From Oceanispirochaeta crateris (GTDB taxonomy: Bacteria; Spirochaetota; Spirochaetia; DSM-2461), in assembly GCF_008329965.1 (NCBI RefSeq), contig NZ_CP036150.1, positions 2,542,001 through 2,606,000 on the forward strand: a DNA stretch of 64,000 nucleotides, in the 5' to 3' direction. The position numbers were made by a program, and so were the translations under genes. The notes under the pieces were generated by a model. The model searched no databases and was not told the origin of the DNA. It saw nothing but the letters and a program-made list of their open reading frames with translations. Shown here piece by piece: positions 37,454-46,178 of the stretch (the stretch's first letter is position 1; each line of letters starts with the position of its first letter).

Positions 37454-37897
37454 ATGGAAGATAAAATCAAAGTTCTTTTCATTTGCGTTCACAACAGCGC
37501 CCGAAGCCAGATTGCAGAAGAGTACTTACGAAAATACGGGGGAGATCTGTTCGAAACAGAAAGTGCCGGCCTGGAACCGGGCACCTTAAATCCCTATGTC
37601 ATCGAAGCTTTAAAGCAGGACGGCATAGACATCTTCGGCAAGAAGACCAAAAGCGTCAAAGATCTTTTTAAAGAGGGAAAAAGATACAACTATGTGATTA
37701 CCGTATGCAGTAGAAGCATCGAGGACAAATGTCCGGTATTTCCTGGGGCCCTTGTCCGGCTAAACTGGCCCTTTCCAGACCCTGAAAGATTCCATGGTGA
37801 ATCGTCTGAAATACAGGAGCAGGTCAATGAACTAAGAGACATAATCCGCCAGATGGTTGAACAATTTGTAGAGGTAAAATCACTGCAAAGCAGATAA
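37454..37897 (+). CDS. arsC: Arsenate reductase, thioredoxin-coupled low-MW phosphatase type
   Basis: Reduces arsenate to arsenite for export. The 147-aa protein has the phosphatase-like loop CVHNSARS (C11, R17) and the two further redox cysteines C85 and C93 in [14 protein letters not shown], as in the S. aureus enzyme, plus the aspartate in FPDPERF. This identifies the thioredoxin-linked class, not the glutaredoxin-linked ArsC. GAGGT precedes the ATG. It is divergent from the ArsP-like permease. Confidence 0.95.
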   Translation: MEDKIKVLFICVHNSARSQIAEEYLRKYGGDLFETESAGLEPGTLNPYVIEALKQDGIDIFGKKTKSVKDLFKEGKRYNYVITVCSRSIEDKCPVFPGALVRLNWPFPDPERFHGESSEIQEQVNELRDIIRQMVEQFVEVKSLQSR

Positions 37898-37920
37898 GTC
37901 AGCTTTGCCCCTACACAATA

Positions 37921-38427
37921 TTAGAAGTTCTGAACGCCCCTGGTTGAGAATGATAAGCCCTGCTGACCGCGGGTAGAGATCATTACGGCCTCAAAAAGGG
38001 GAACCTGCCCGGGGTTCTCCACAGCCCAGTCAAAAATAAAATTGGCCCCGGACCCACCATGTGTATCAGACTCGCTGATCACAAATTCTATTGTCTCTAA
38101 TGGATTCACATAGATTGGATTGGCAAGGTACTTTTTAACAATCTCACCGTCGGTATTATAATAATCTGCACTGAATAAGTAAAACGGATCTTCAGTAGAG
38201 GTATTTCGGATGCTGATGGTGGCAGTTAAGTAAAAAGGGCTGTTATCCTGCACATAATAAATATGCGAGTAAACAGGCAGATAAGACTGACCGTGTATCA
38301 ACTCCTGGTTCTCACTTTCCTGAAATTGCCTTGATTCCCAGGAAATTTTTCTAGCTACATTTTCCATTAGCTCCGGATTACATGATGTGAGAACACTCAG
38401 CAGCAACAGAATTGATAATTTACGCAT
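37921..38427 (-). CDS. Lipoprotein, DUF3124-like
   Basis: A 168-aa lipoprotein with lipobox LTSC (C16), starting at the ATG at 38427 preceded by GGAGG. The mature part includes YLPVYSHIYYVQ and a later SGANFIFDW segment, which I recall from the DUF3124 family; this recognition is from memory only. It is the downstream partner of the YitT-like membrane gene, 23 bp apart. Confidence 0.6.
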   Translation of the reverse strand: MRKLSILLLLSVLTSCNPELMENVARKISWESRQFQESENQELIHGQSYLPVYSHIYYVQDNSPFYLTATISIRNTSTEDPFYLFSADYYNTDGEIVKKYLANPIYVNPLETIEFVISESDTHGGSGANFIFDWAVENPGQVPLFEAVMISTRGQQGLSFSTRGVQNF

Positions 38428-38450
38428 CAAAGACCTCCCTTCCCCAATGC

Positions 38451-39347
38451 CTATTTACCAATGGGTGTTATGTAGTATTTCTGTGAGATCCCATTGAGAT
38501 CCTGATAATAGTAAAAACTTCCAGACCCGACCTTGTTTATCTCATGGAGTAATTGAGGCAGTTCTTCTCTGGTAATAATCGTTTTCACAATTGAAAAAGG
38601 ATCACCACTATGGCCTCCGTGACCGGATTGAACTGTAAAAGTTCTATGATCAAAGGTTTTTCTGATGACCTGCCCCACGCTCTTATGATCTGTTGTGACA
38701 ATGGTTAACAGAGTTGTCTGAAACTTTCTATATAGATTATTTAGAGTTTCCGCAGAAACAAAGATATAGATACTGGTGTACATCAGAGTATTCACGGCAT
38801 TCTCAAATGCCCCGGTTTTCAGATAATCGAGGGAAATCCCGAAACTTGTAGAAACCACGGCAGCAATGATGGATATAGCGCCAACAGGTTTTAAATATTT
38901 CATAGCAAAATAAGCACCAATGATGTCCTCATCACCGGTAGACCCGCGGTGTTTGAAGGAGATAGCCTTAGCCACTCCCGAGAGCAATCCCCCAAAGATC
39001 ACCAGAATGATCCTTTCATTTTGAGGTTCCGGTTGGGCAAAGCTCAATTCCGGCAGTATAGCAAGCATACATACAACAGAAAGGACTACAAGTAGAGAGC
39101 GGAAAGCAAACATTTTACTAACCCGTAGAAAAGCAAATACCAGTAAGATTGTCTGAAAAATCAGATAAAGAATGATGAATAATACATAGCTGTCAAAATA
39201 ATAGGATAAGGAAGAGGCAATCCCTTCTGTGCCTGTTAAAATCACTCTTGAGGGAAGCACAAAATATTTAAGGGCAGCAGCATAAAGCCCCCCCGCCAAG
39301 AGGACCATAAAGTAATCCATGATTTTCTTTAATATCTTCTTTATCAT
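38451..39347 (-). CDS. YitT/DUF161-DUF2179 family membrane protein
   Basis: A 298-aa protein with five to six membrane helices and a C-terminal soluble DUF2179-type domain (about 215-298, TTLLTIVTTDHKSVGQVI). The family is widespread but its function is unknown. There is no ribosome site; TAGAAT lies six bases before the ATG, so it may be leaderless. It probably co-transcribes with the lipoprotein gene downstream and is divergent from the potassium-transport operon. Confidence 0.85.
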   Translation of the reverse strand: MIKKILKKIMDYFMVLLAGGLYAAALKYFVLPSRVILTGTEGIASSLSYYFDSYVLFIILYLIFQTILLVFAFLRVSKMFAFRSLLVVLSVVCMLAILPELSFAQPEPQNERIILVIFGGLLSGVAKAISFKHRGSTGDEDIIGAYFAMKYLKPVGAISIIAAVVSTSFGISLDYLKTGAFENAVNTLMYTSIYIFVSAETLNNLYRKFQTTLLTIVTTDHKSVGQVIRKTFDHRTFTVQSGHGGHSGDPFSIVKTIITREELPQLLHEINKVGSGSFYYYQDLNGISQKYYITPIGK

Positions 39348-39430
39348 CTAAGGATTCTAACATTAAAACTGATTTTGGAGAACTACTCGATTTATCAAGG
39401 AGGGTTCGAAGACGATTCTGAAGAAAAATA

Positions 39431-39460
39431 TTGCGCACTGCATCCTTTAAAATCGATAAT
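39431..39460 (+). promoter_or_regulatory. Promoter of the potassium operon, possibly leaderless
   Basis: TTGCGC (39431-39436), 18 bp, GATAAT (39455-39460), then six bases to the ATG at 39467. No ribosome binding site precedes the start. Confidence 0.45.
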
Positions 39461-39466
39461 TGAATT

Positions 39467-41164
39467 ATGAAAAAATTTCTGCTCATATTCTTTGTTGTTC
39501 TTGGAGTCATAGGTTTATTTCTGGAACAGTACAGGAATATACCCGGCATACGCAGCAATGCCGTTACAATGATCGATTACTTACTCGTATCCTACCTCCT
39601 GTTTGACTTTTTATGGGGTATAAAAGAGAGCGGTAACGCCAGAAGATATATAAAAAGAAACAAATTTTCATTCTATTTTCTACTCTTATACCTCCTTCTA
39701 TTTGCCTTCAATGTTGTTATGAGACAGAGTGTTGATGTACTGAATAAAAACAATAACCTTATAACCGTTATGAGGAACCTTCTGCTGGTCCTCAAAATCT
39801 TCGGCAGATTCAAGAAAGTCTCATCCTATATGCATTCTATTATCACGAAACCGGCCCAGACCGTGGTGTTCAGCTTTGTGATGGTCATTCTTATCGGATC
39901 TCTCGTCCTGATGATGCCCGTCATGAATACGGGAGAAGCCCTGAGCCCCATCAATGCTCTGTTTACGGCGACTTCCGCTGTTTGTGTTACAGGTCTGATT
40001 GTCGTGGATACGGCAAATCAGTTTAGTTATGCGGGCAAGACCGTGCTGATGATACTGATTCAGATCGGCGGCCTGGGTATTATGCTCCTCTCTTTCTTTA
40101 TGGTTTTTCTGTTCAGACAATCATTGAGCATAAAAGATAGAAACCTCCTGTCCTACATGCTCAACAGCCAGAATACACAAACACTGAAAAGCAGCGTAAA
40201 AAGGATTATACTCCTCACGTTTCTGATTGAACTGACAGGAGCGGTCTTGCTTATTCCTGTGTTTTTACGCAGCGGATCGCCCCTCCCCCAGGCTCTTTTC
40301 TCCAGCCTCTTCCATTCTGTTTCGGCCTTTTGCAATGCAGGATTTTCACTTTTTTCAGATAGTCTGATGGGATTCAACGGTAATGTGGCCCTCAATGTGA
40401 TCATAACAAGCCTGATTATCGCCGGAGGCATAAGCTTTGCTGTTCTAACAGATCTATTCACACTGATCCGCTCTTGGTTCAAAAAGAAGAGGACCTATCT
40501 CTCCATAAATACAAAGGTTGTTGTCATTGTCTCCTCCATTTTAACCGGAGTAGGAACCCTCTTTATCTACAAATTGGAACACAAAAACCTTTTATTTCCC
40601 CAGGCCCTGGGAAAACAGTATTTGGAAGCCTACTTTCAGTCTGTGACCCTAAGAACAGCCGGATTCAATACTATGGATTTTGAACTCCTCACAAACGGAA
40701 CCCTCATCATCATGATGGGAATCATGTTTATAGGCGGAGCATCGGGAAGCACTGCGGGGGGAATCAAGGTCAACACCTTAGGAGTTGTCTGGGCCTACAT
40801 CAGATCATTCCGCAGGGGAAATGAGGAGGTGCTCTTATACCGGCATCAGATATCAAAGGACCGCATACTGCAGGCCTTCACGGTCATCGCCTTCGGGATT
40901 CTCTCAATTTTCATAGTCAGTTCAGTCTTAATCATCACCGAAGAGGCTGCCCCCTTGAAAATTCTCTTTGAAACGGTTTCGGCTTTTGCCACAGTGGGCG
41001 TATCGGCAGGAGTCACGGGGGGCCTGTCAATAATCGGTAAAATCGGCATTATATTGCTCATGTTCCTGGGGAGACTGGGTCCTCTGACCCTTTTGACTGC
41101 TTCATCCGGAAGTGAGAAACAAACTAAAATTTCATATCCGGAAGCGGCGATAATGATTGGTTAA
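39467..41164 (+). CDS. Trk/Ktr potassium uptake, membrane subunit
   Basis: The K+-conducting subunit. In 565 aa the four filter segments of the TrkH/KtrB fold are visible: SAVCVTGL (about 170), AFCNAGFS (about 287), RTAGFNT (about 396) and ATVGVSAG (about 508). An extra N-terminal region of about 120 residues with several hydrophobic helices precedes the first pore unit, longer than in typical KtrB. It is followed by the RCK-type regulatory subunit 26 bp downstream. Uptake is probably driven by ion or proton motive force and gated by nucleotide binding to that subunit. Confidence 0.93.
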   Translation: MKKFLLIFFVVLGVIGLFLEQYRNIPGIRSNAVTMIDYLLVSYLLFDFLWGIKESGNARRYIKRNKFSFYFLLLYLLLFAFNVVMRQSVDVLNKNNNLITVMRNLLLVLKIFGRFKKVSSYMHSIITKPAQTVVFSFVMVILIGSLVLMMPVMNTGEALSPINALFTATSAVCVTGLIVVDTANQFSYAGKTVLMILIQIGGLGIMLLSFFMVFLFRQSLSIKDRNLLSYMLNSQNTQTLKSSVKRIILLTFLIELTGAVLLIPVFLRSGSPLPQALFSSLFHSVSAFCNAGFSLFSDSLMGFNGNVALNVIITSLIIAGGISFAVLTDLFTLIRSWFKKKRTYLSINTKVVVIVSSILTGVGTLFIYKLEHKNLLFPQALGKQYLEAYFQSVTLRTAGFNTMDFELLTNGTLIIMMGIMFIGGASGSTAGGIKVNTLGVVWAYIRSFRRGNEEVLLYRHQISKDRILQAFTVIAFGILSIFIVSSVLIITEEAAPLKILFETVSAFATVGVSAGVTGGLSIIGKIGIILLMFLGRLGPLTLLTASSGSEKQTKISYPEAAIMIG

Positions 41165-41190
41165 AGAATAAAAAGCGGGAGTAGAAAAAA

Positions 41191-41883
41191 ATGGATAAAA
41201 CAATAGCAGTCATCGGGCTGGGAGTATTTGGACGGCAGGTATGTGAAGTTCTCGCGGCAAAAGGAGCCCAGGTCATTGCCATCGATAATAACCTGGCCCT
41301 TGTGAATAGAGTTAAAGACATCGTAAGCCAGGCGGTACTGCTTGATTCTACCGATGAAGAATCCTTGTCAGAGGCGTCTTTGGACACGGTAGACACAGCC
41401 ATCGTAGCCATTGGAGACAATATTGAAGCCAGTATTCTCACAACGGCGCTCCTGAAACAGCTGGGAGTTCATCACGTCATTGCCAGGGCTGTTACCAAAA
41501 TTCATTATCAGGTTCTTAAAAAGATCGGAGCCGATGAAATTGTCAACATTGAAGAAGACCAGGGCCGGAGAGTCGCCCTCAATCTGATAGCTCCTTCGGT
41601 CATGGAAAAAGTACAATTGTCCAGGGACATTCTGCTCTCAGAGTTCTACTTGCCCCTTGTCTATGCCAAAACGACCCTAAAAGAGATCGATTTCGAAGGA
41701 AAGTTCGGAATCAGACTCGTAGCGGTTCGAAGGAGCCTGAATCAGATGGATTCAGAAGGTTTAAACATCCGTAAAGAGATCCTTCTTCTACCGGAAAATG
41801 ATGATGAACTTCTGGAAGGGGATGTTCTGATCCTTCTGGGAGAAGAGAAAAAACTTGAACTATTCCAGAAAAGCGGGAGCTGA
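41191..41883 (+). CDS. Trk/Ktr potassium uptake, RCK regulatory subunit
   Basis: Cytosolic gate of the K+ transporter. The 230-aa protein has an RCK-N Rossmann fold beginning VIGLGVFGRQV (G9, G11, G14) with the acidic end of strand two (AIDNN), and an RCK-C domain (about 140-220). NAD(H) or ATP/ADP binding is expected for the family. GGGAG lies before the ATG. It shares an operon with the membrane subunit and the PAS-like membrane gene. Confidence 0.95.
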   Translation: MDKTIAVIGLGVFGRQVCEVLAAKGAQVIAIDNNLALVNRVKDIVSQAVLLDSTDEESLSEASLDTVDTAIVAIGDNIEASILTTALLKQLGVHHVIARAVTKIHYQVLKKIGADEIVNIEEDQGRRVALNLIAPSVMEKVQLSRDILLSEFYLPLVYAKTTLKEIDFEGKFGIRLVAVRRSLNQMDSEGLNIRKEILLLPENDDELLEGDVLILLGEEKKLELFQKSGS

Positions 41884-41886
41884 CAG

Positions 41887-42681
41887 ATGATCGTGATCAG
41901 TGCCAAACGTTTAATTATTTCATTTCTGCTCATATTGACCTCCACTGTGGTGCTATTGATGACCAGCATCAACCTCTTTTCCACAACCAGCTTAAATCTC
42001 AGTCTTGATAAACAAGAGGTCTTATTCTGGGGTATCGTCATCATCATCGCTCAGACAATCGTTGCTGTCATGGTGTTTGTAGGACACCAGAACCTCATTG
42101 CTAATTTAAATAAAATAATCTCTTACAAAGATTTAAATCATCCACAGTCCATAAAGATTTTAAAAAGGTTAGGGAACTTTGGTCAGATCCTCGATAAAAT
42201 GCTGAAAGAACTCAACGACCTTCTGGACCTTAGGATGAACAGGATCACCGCCTCCAACAAGGTCATGAAACTGATTTGTGAAGAGTACCCCACGGCCCTC
42301 GTCATCAGTGATACCCTGGGGACGATTCTGGGGGCGAGCAACAAGATGAAAGAAAAGGCAAACCTGCCTATCAAGGCAGATACCAAAATCATGGATTTAT
42401 TCCCCCAGATAAAACTGGCAGAAGTGCTTGTTTCCCTGGAAAAGAACCGCACCCTTTGGAAAGATGAGGAAAACACCGGATATGTGTGCACCCCTGTATT
42501 TGACAAGGGAGGACATTTGAATCTATGCATTTGGGAACTTGAAACAGGCCATTTTATCCAGAAACTAAGCAGCAATTCAGCGGGAACCCTCTCCAGGAAG
42601 ACTTTTCAGTCCGTACGGGGACTATTCAAAAAAAGGCCATCTAAAGATGAAACAGCAATTAAGCAGCCTCCGGAGTCCTGA
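41887..42681 (+). CDS. Two-helix membrane protein with PAS-like cytosolic region, Trk-operon member
   Basis: A 264-aa protein starting 3 bp after the RCK gene. Two membrane helices (about 9-30 and 46-66) are followed by a coiled helix (about 80-125) and a PAS-like domain (YPTALVISDTLGTILGASN, about 134-220). There is no kinase or output domain. The tail is basic and polar. The operon position suggests a K+, turgor or redox input to the Trk/Ktr transporter; this is inferred only from context and fold resemblance. Confidence 0.6.
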   Translation: MIVISAKRLIISFLLILTSTVVLLMTSINLFSTTSLNLSLDKQEVLFWGIVIIIAQTIVAVMVFVGHQNLIANLNKIISYKDLNHPQSIKILKRLGNFGQILDKMLKELNDLLDLRMNRITASNKVMKLICEEYPTALVISDTLGTILGASNKMKEKANLPIKADTKIMDLFPQIKLAEVLVSLEKNRTLWKDEENTGYVCTPVFDKGGHLNLCIWELETGHFIQKLSSNSAGTLSRKTFQSVRGLFKKRPSKDETAIKQPPES

Positions 42682-42797
42682 TTATCCAGGCGGGGGTTTA
42701 AAAACTTGGGTCATCGACAGTTTCTGCAGGGCTGTAAAGCTCACCGGAACTCGTCCCCTCCGGGAGTGCTACGTTAATAGAGCCTAGAGAACCGCTT

Positions 42798-42826
42798 TTG
42801 ATTTATCAGAACTCAGGTTCTATACT
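42798..42826 (+). promoter_or_regulatory. Promoter of the two-component operon
   Basis: TTGATT (42798-42803), 17 bp, TATACT (42821-42826), both near consensus. The leader to the response-regulator ATG is about 33 bases. Confidence 0.7.
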
Positions 42827-42865
42827 TCAGTCCAAAGTTGAAAATCCAGATGAAGGACGGACAAA

Positions 42866-43600
42866 ATGACTCTGGAGGCCCAGACCGGTACGGTCCTAAT
42901 TGTCGAAGATGACAGCGAAATTGCGGCCATTATATCTATCAATCTCGAAGATATAGGCCTGAAAACCGAGCATGTCATTGATGGACTAAGCGGCCTGAAC
43001 AAAGCTCTAGAGGGAGAATATGCTCTGGTAATTCTGGATATCATGCTGCCTCGCTTGGATGGTATTTCTGTTTGCAAAGACATCAGAGCCCAGGACCCTG
43101 TCGTTCCGATTATGATGCTTACGGCCAAAGCCGATGAAATTGACAGAATCATAGGCTTAGAGCTGGGAGCCGACGATTACATGACCAAGCCTTTTTCGGT
43201 TAGAGAGTTAACGGCCCGGGTCAAGGCTCTCCTGCGCCGATCCAGAACATCCTCCCAAACCGTTTTGGCAGAATCCTTAGAATCTCAGATTAAATTTGGT
43301 CAGCTCATGATCGACCCGGTCCTGCACAAGGTCCTCCTCAAGGATGAAATTGTAGACCTGACGGTGAAAGAGTTCGAACTGCTGGGAATCTTTGCCAGGA
43401 ATCCTGGAAAGGCCTTTACCAGGGCCGAACTCCTTCTGAAAATATGGGGATATCAATTTGAGGGATATGAGCATACGGTAAACACCCACATCAATCGTCT
43501 GCGCAGTAAAATTGAAGAAGACCCCTCTCATCCCATCTACTTGAAAACAGTTTGGGGAGTGGGATACCGATTCGCAGAATCATCGGAGTTTTCTGAATGA
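42866..43600 (+). CDS. OmpR/PhoB-family response regulator
   Basis: A 244-aa DNA-binding regulator. The receiver domain (about 9-120) has the acidic pocket E14-D15-D16, phosphoacceptor D58 (VILDIMLP), T86 and K108. The C-terminal winged helix (about 145-240) has the typical FELLGIFARNPGKAFTR and VWGVGYRF ends. It overlaps the kinase gene by 4 bp, so they form a cognate pair. Tandem 11-bp repeats downstream at 45087-45107 are a candidate target site. Confidence 0.93.
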   Translation: MTLEAQTGTVLIVEDDSEIAAIISINLEDIGLKTEHVIDGLSGLNKALEGEYALVILDIMLPRLDGISVCKDIRAQDPVVPIMMLTAKADEIDRIIGLELGADDYMTKPFSVRELTARVKALLRRSRTSSQTVLAESLESQIKFGQLMIDPVLHKVLLKDEIVDLTVKEFELLGIFARNPGKAFTRAELLLKIWGYQFEGYEHTVNTHINRLRSKIEEDPSHPIYLKTVWGVGYRFAESSEFSE

Positions 43601-45063
43601 GATTCTTGAACTCATTTTATGCCAAACTGTCTCTCATATTCCTTCTGCTCATACTCATCCTGGGTGCGGGCAGCCTTTTTATCGCCTTTTCGGCGGCGGA
43701 ACATCTCTTTGACGAGGTAGAACAGCTGCTCAACAGAGAATATGCCGCCAGCATTGCCATGGAGCTGCAGCCTCTTGTAGAAGAAGGATTTAACTTGGAT
43801 GAAATCAAAGAAGCCATCCATTACATGATGGTTTTAAATCCCATGGTTGAAATATATCTACTGGATAAAGAAGGAGTGATCCTCGCTTACTTCACCCACC
43901 CCGCCGAATCCTTAATTCGAACATCCATAGATCTGACTCCATTGAAAACCTTCATCCAAAGCGATGGAAGACAGGCGGTTCTGGGAGCCGATCCCAGAAC
44001 CGAAGACAGGGATAAACCATTCTCCGCGGCACCCCTCCTGATGGGTGAGGATCAGGGATTTGTCTATGTGATCCTAAGAGGCCAAAGCTATGATCGTTCC
44101 CTCAAAATGCTTCAGAGCAGCTACTATCTGCAGTCCGGATTGAGTACCTTCTTTTTTGCTCTTCTGGCCACGGTCCTGGCTGGTTTCTCACTATTTTTCA
44201 TCCTCACAAGAAGACTCAGGAGTTTGAGTTCGGGGGTAAAGGCATTTGAGTTGGGAATGTATGATTATAGAATAGACATCCGGGGAAAGGATGAGCTGGG
44301 AGCCTTGGGGAGGGCCTTCAACGAGATGGCAGCTTCTATCGAAAGTGGTGTAGAAAAACTCCATATGGCCGAACAGCAGCGGACCGACCTGATAGCCAAT
44401 ATATCTCATGATCTGCGAAGCCCTCTCACATCCATTAGGGGACATCTGGAAACGATCCTCTTAAAGGATGAAAAGCTGACCGAATCGGAACGGAGAGACT
44501 TTTTAAAGATCATCCTCAAGAATGTTTTCAGTTTTCAAAAACTGGTGGAAGAACTCTTTGATCTGGCCAAGTTGGAATCCCGTCAAGTGCAGCTAGAGAA
44601 AGAACCAATCCAAATGGCCGAGTTGGTACAGGATGTGATTTTAAAGTTGAAGCCCCAGTCGGATAATTCCGGGATCAACCTTCAAATGGAGCATCCCGAA
44701 GGAATACCTGTGATAGAAGGGGATATTGCCATGCTGGAAAGGGTTTTGACAAATCTTCTTGAGAATGCGTTATCTCATACTCCAGAACAGGGGAACATCA
44801 TGATTTTGATTCGTGACAAGGAGAACGACCTGGAAATTCAATTAAGCGATTCGGGACCGGGAATATCAGAACAGGATCTCCCTCATATCTTTGAGCGCTT
44901 TTACAGAGGCGACAAGAGCCGGGACCGGAGATCTCCCGGAACTGGTCTTGGCTTGGCCATAGTAAAAGAAATTATAACTCTTCATGGTGGCAAGGTTCGC
45001 GCAGAGAGCCCTCCGGGATCGGGAGCTCTGTTTCATATTACTCTTCCCCATAGTCAGATCTAA
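43597..45063 (+). CDS. HAMP-containing sensor histidine kinase
   Basis: A 488-aa PhoR-like kinase. Membrane helices at about 11-32 and 181-204 flank a periplasmic domain of about 145 residues; HAMP follows (about 205-255), then HisKA with phospho-acceptor H271 in ANISHDLRSPLTS, and HATPase_c with N-box LLENALSH, G1 DSGPGI, F-box and G2 GTGLGLAI. It is translationally coupled to the response regulator. The stimulus is not evident; envelope stress, phosphate and ion stress are possible. Confidence 0.93.
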   Translation: MRFLNSFYAKLSLIFLLLILILGAGSLFIAFSAAEHLFDEVEQLLNREYAASIAMELQPLVEEGFNLDEIKEAIHYMMVLNPMVEIYLLDKEGVILAYFTHPAESLIRTSIDLTPLKTFIQSDGRQAVLGADPRTEDRDKPFSAAPLLMGEDQGFVYVILRGQSYDRSLKMLQSSYYLQSGLSTFFFALLATVLAGFSLFFILTRRLRSLSSGVKAFELGMYDYRIDIRGKDELGALGRAFNEMAASIESGVEKLHMAEQQRTDLIANISHDLRSPLTSIRGHLETILLKDEKLTESERRDFLKIILKNVFSFQKLVEELFDLAKLESRQVQLEKEPIQMAELVQDVILKLKPQSDNSGINLQMEHPEGIPVIEGDIAMLERVLTNLLENALSHTPEQGNIMILIRDKENDLEIQLSDSGPGISEQDLPHIFERFYRGDKSRDRRSPGTGLGLAIVKEIITLHGGKVRAESPPGSGALFHITLPHSQI

Positions 45064-45086
45064 CAAAGTTTATCTATTCTTTCTCG

Positions 45087-45107
45087 TTTTGTGACAGTTT
45101 TGTGACA
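45087..45107 (+). promoter_or_regulatory. Tandem 11-bp direct repeat, PhoB/OmpR-type site
   Basis: TTTTGTGACA occurs at 45087-45096 and again at 45098-45107, giving a period of 11 bp, the spacing used by OmpR/PhoB-type dimers. It lies between the kinase stop and the ccdA remnant/msr genes, just ahead of a weak TAGATT and the AGCGGAGG ribosome site. Confidence 0.6.
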
Positions 45108-45138
45108 TTTTACCTCTAGATTTAAAGCGGAGGTTCTT

Positions 45139-45587
45139 ATGAGAACAATGATGTCCTTAGTCTTCTTACTTACTATTTCGACCTTTTATGTCTCGTCACA
45201 AGAAATGATGAGCTCTGACCTCATTATGATGTACTCAAATATTGAAAAGGCACAAACCCAAAGCGTGGATACGACATCCGGATTGGAACATCCATCCCCA
45301 TGTTTATCATCATGCTGGGAGGACGCAAAGTCATTGACAGATTCCCTGGATTGTCCCGAAATCCGGAACGAATACAACGAATATTCGGCGGACTGATGAT
45401 TTTTGCAGGATTGACAATCGCCACCAACCTGGACCGAAGGTTTCAGTCGGCCCTGCTGGAGGCTTTTCCCGATTATGGAACGAAATTGACGGCCTTTGAG
45501 GACAATGATTCTGTCAAAGCCGTCCTGAAAGAAAGAAACGATCAAGACTCCCAAGGAGCCTTGAAAAACATAGGAGTAGAAAAATGA
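45139..45587 (+). pseudogene. Remnant of a ccdA/DipZ-type thiol-disulfide transporter gene
   Basis: Two frames remain. The first begins at the ATG at 45139 with a signal peptide (SLVFLLTISTFYVSSQ) and reads about 45 residues. A second frame (from about 45279) contains RIGTSIPMFIIMLGG, then RIFGGLMIFAGLTIATNLD, and ALLEAFPDYGTKLTAF, closely resembling the last helices and C-terminal tail of CcdA/DipZ. A full gene would need 700 bp or more, so an internal deletion with a frame change has fused two ends. It overlaps msrB by 4 bp (ATGA), showing it was part of the msr operon. Confidence 0.7.
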
Positions 45588-46165
45588 AAAAGATTTTATT
45601 GACGGCACTGATTATGATTTCTGTTGCAACCCTGACTGTCATGGCCAGTGGAGATCAGGAAGAGATGGTGATGCCAAAGGAAATGGAGCTTACAGACCCC
45701 GTCGCCCCCCCCATGATGGAGGGACAGGACTATATGAAACCCTCAGAAGAGATTCTCAAGACTAAACTGAACTCCCTTCAATACAGAGTGACTCAGCAAG
45801 AGGGAACCGAACCATCCTTCAACAATATATATTGGGATAATCATAATGACGGAATATATGTAGATATAGTCTCGGGGGAACCCCTTTTCAGTTCTACAGA
45901 TAAATATGATTCTGGAACTGGTTGGCCCAGTTTCACAAAACCCCTTGAATCGGGAAACATAAAATCCCTCAGCGACAAAAAGCTGGGTTATACACGTACG
46001 GAAGTCAGAAGTTTCTACGGCGACTCACACCTTGGACATGTCTTCAACGACGGCCCGGATCCTACAGGCCTCAGATATTGTATCAATTCGGCGTCTCTCC
46101 GCTTTATTCCACGGAATCAAATGGAGGAAGAAGGGTATGGAAGCTATCTCTCATTATTCAATTGA
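45584..46165 (+). CDS. msrB: Exported peptide-methionine (R)-S-oxide reductase
   Basis: Repairs oxidised methionine (R form) outside the cytoplasm. The 193-aa protein has a signal peptide (ending TVMASGD), a short acidic linker, then the MsrB fold with [10 protein letters not shown] and active-site C166 in [11 protein letters not shown]. The CxxC zinc pair found in many MsrB is replaced by GEPLFSST-type residues, so it is the zinc-free form. AGGAG precedes the ATG. Confidence 0.93.
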   Translation: MKKILLTALIMISVATLTVMASGDQEEMVMPKEMELTDPVAPPMMEGQDYMKPSEEILKTKLNSLQYRVTQQEGTEPSFNNIYWDNHNDGIYVDIVSGEPLFSSTDKYDSGTGWPSFTKPLESGNIKSLSDKKLGYTRTEVRSFYGDSHLGHVFNDGPDPTGLRYCINSASLRFIPRNQMEEEGYGSYLSLFN

Positions 46166-46178
46166 TCAGGAGTGTATT

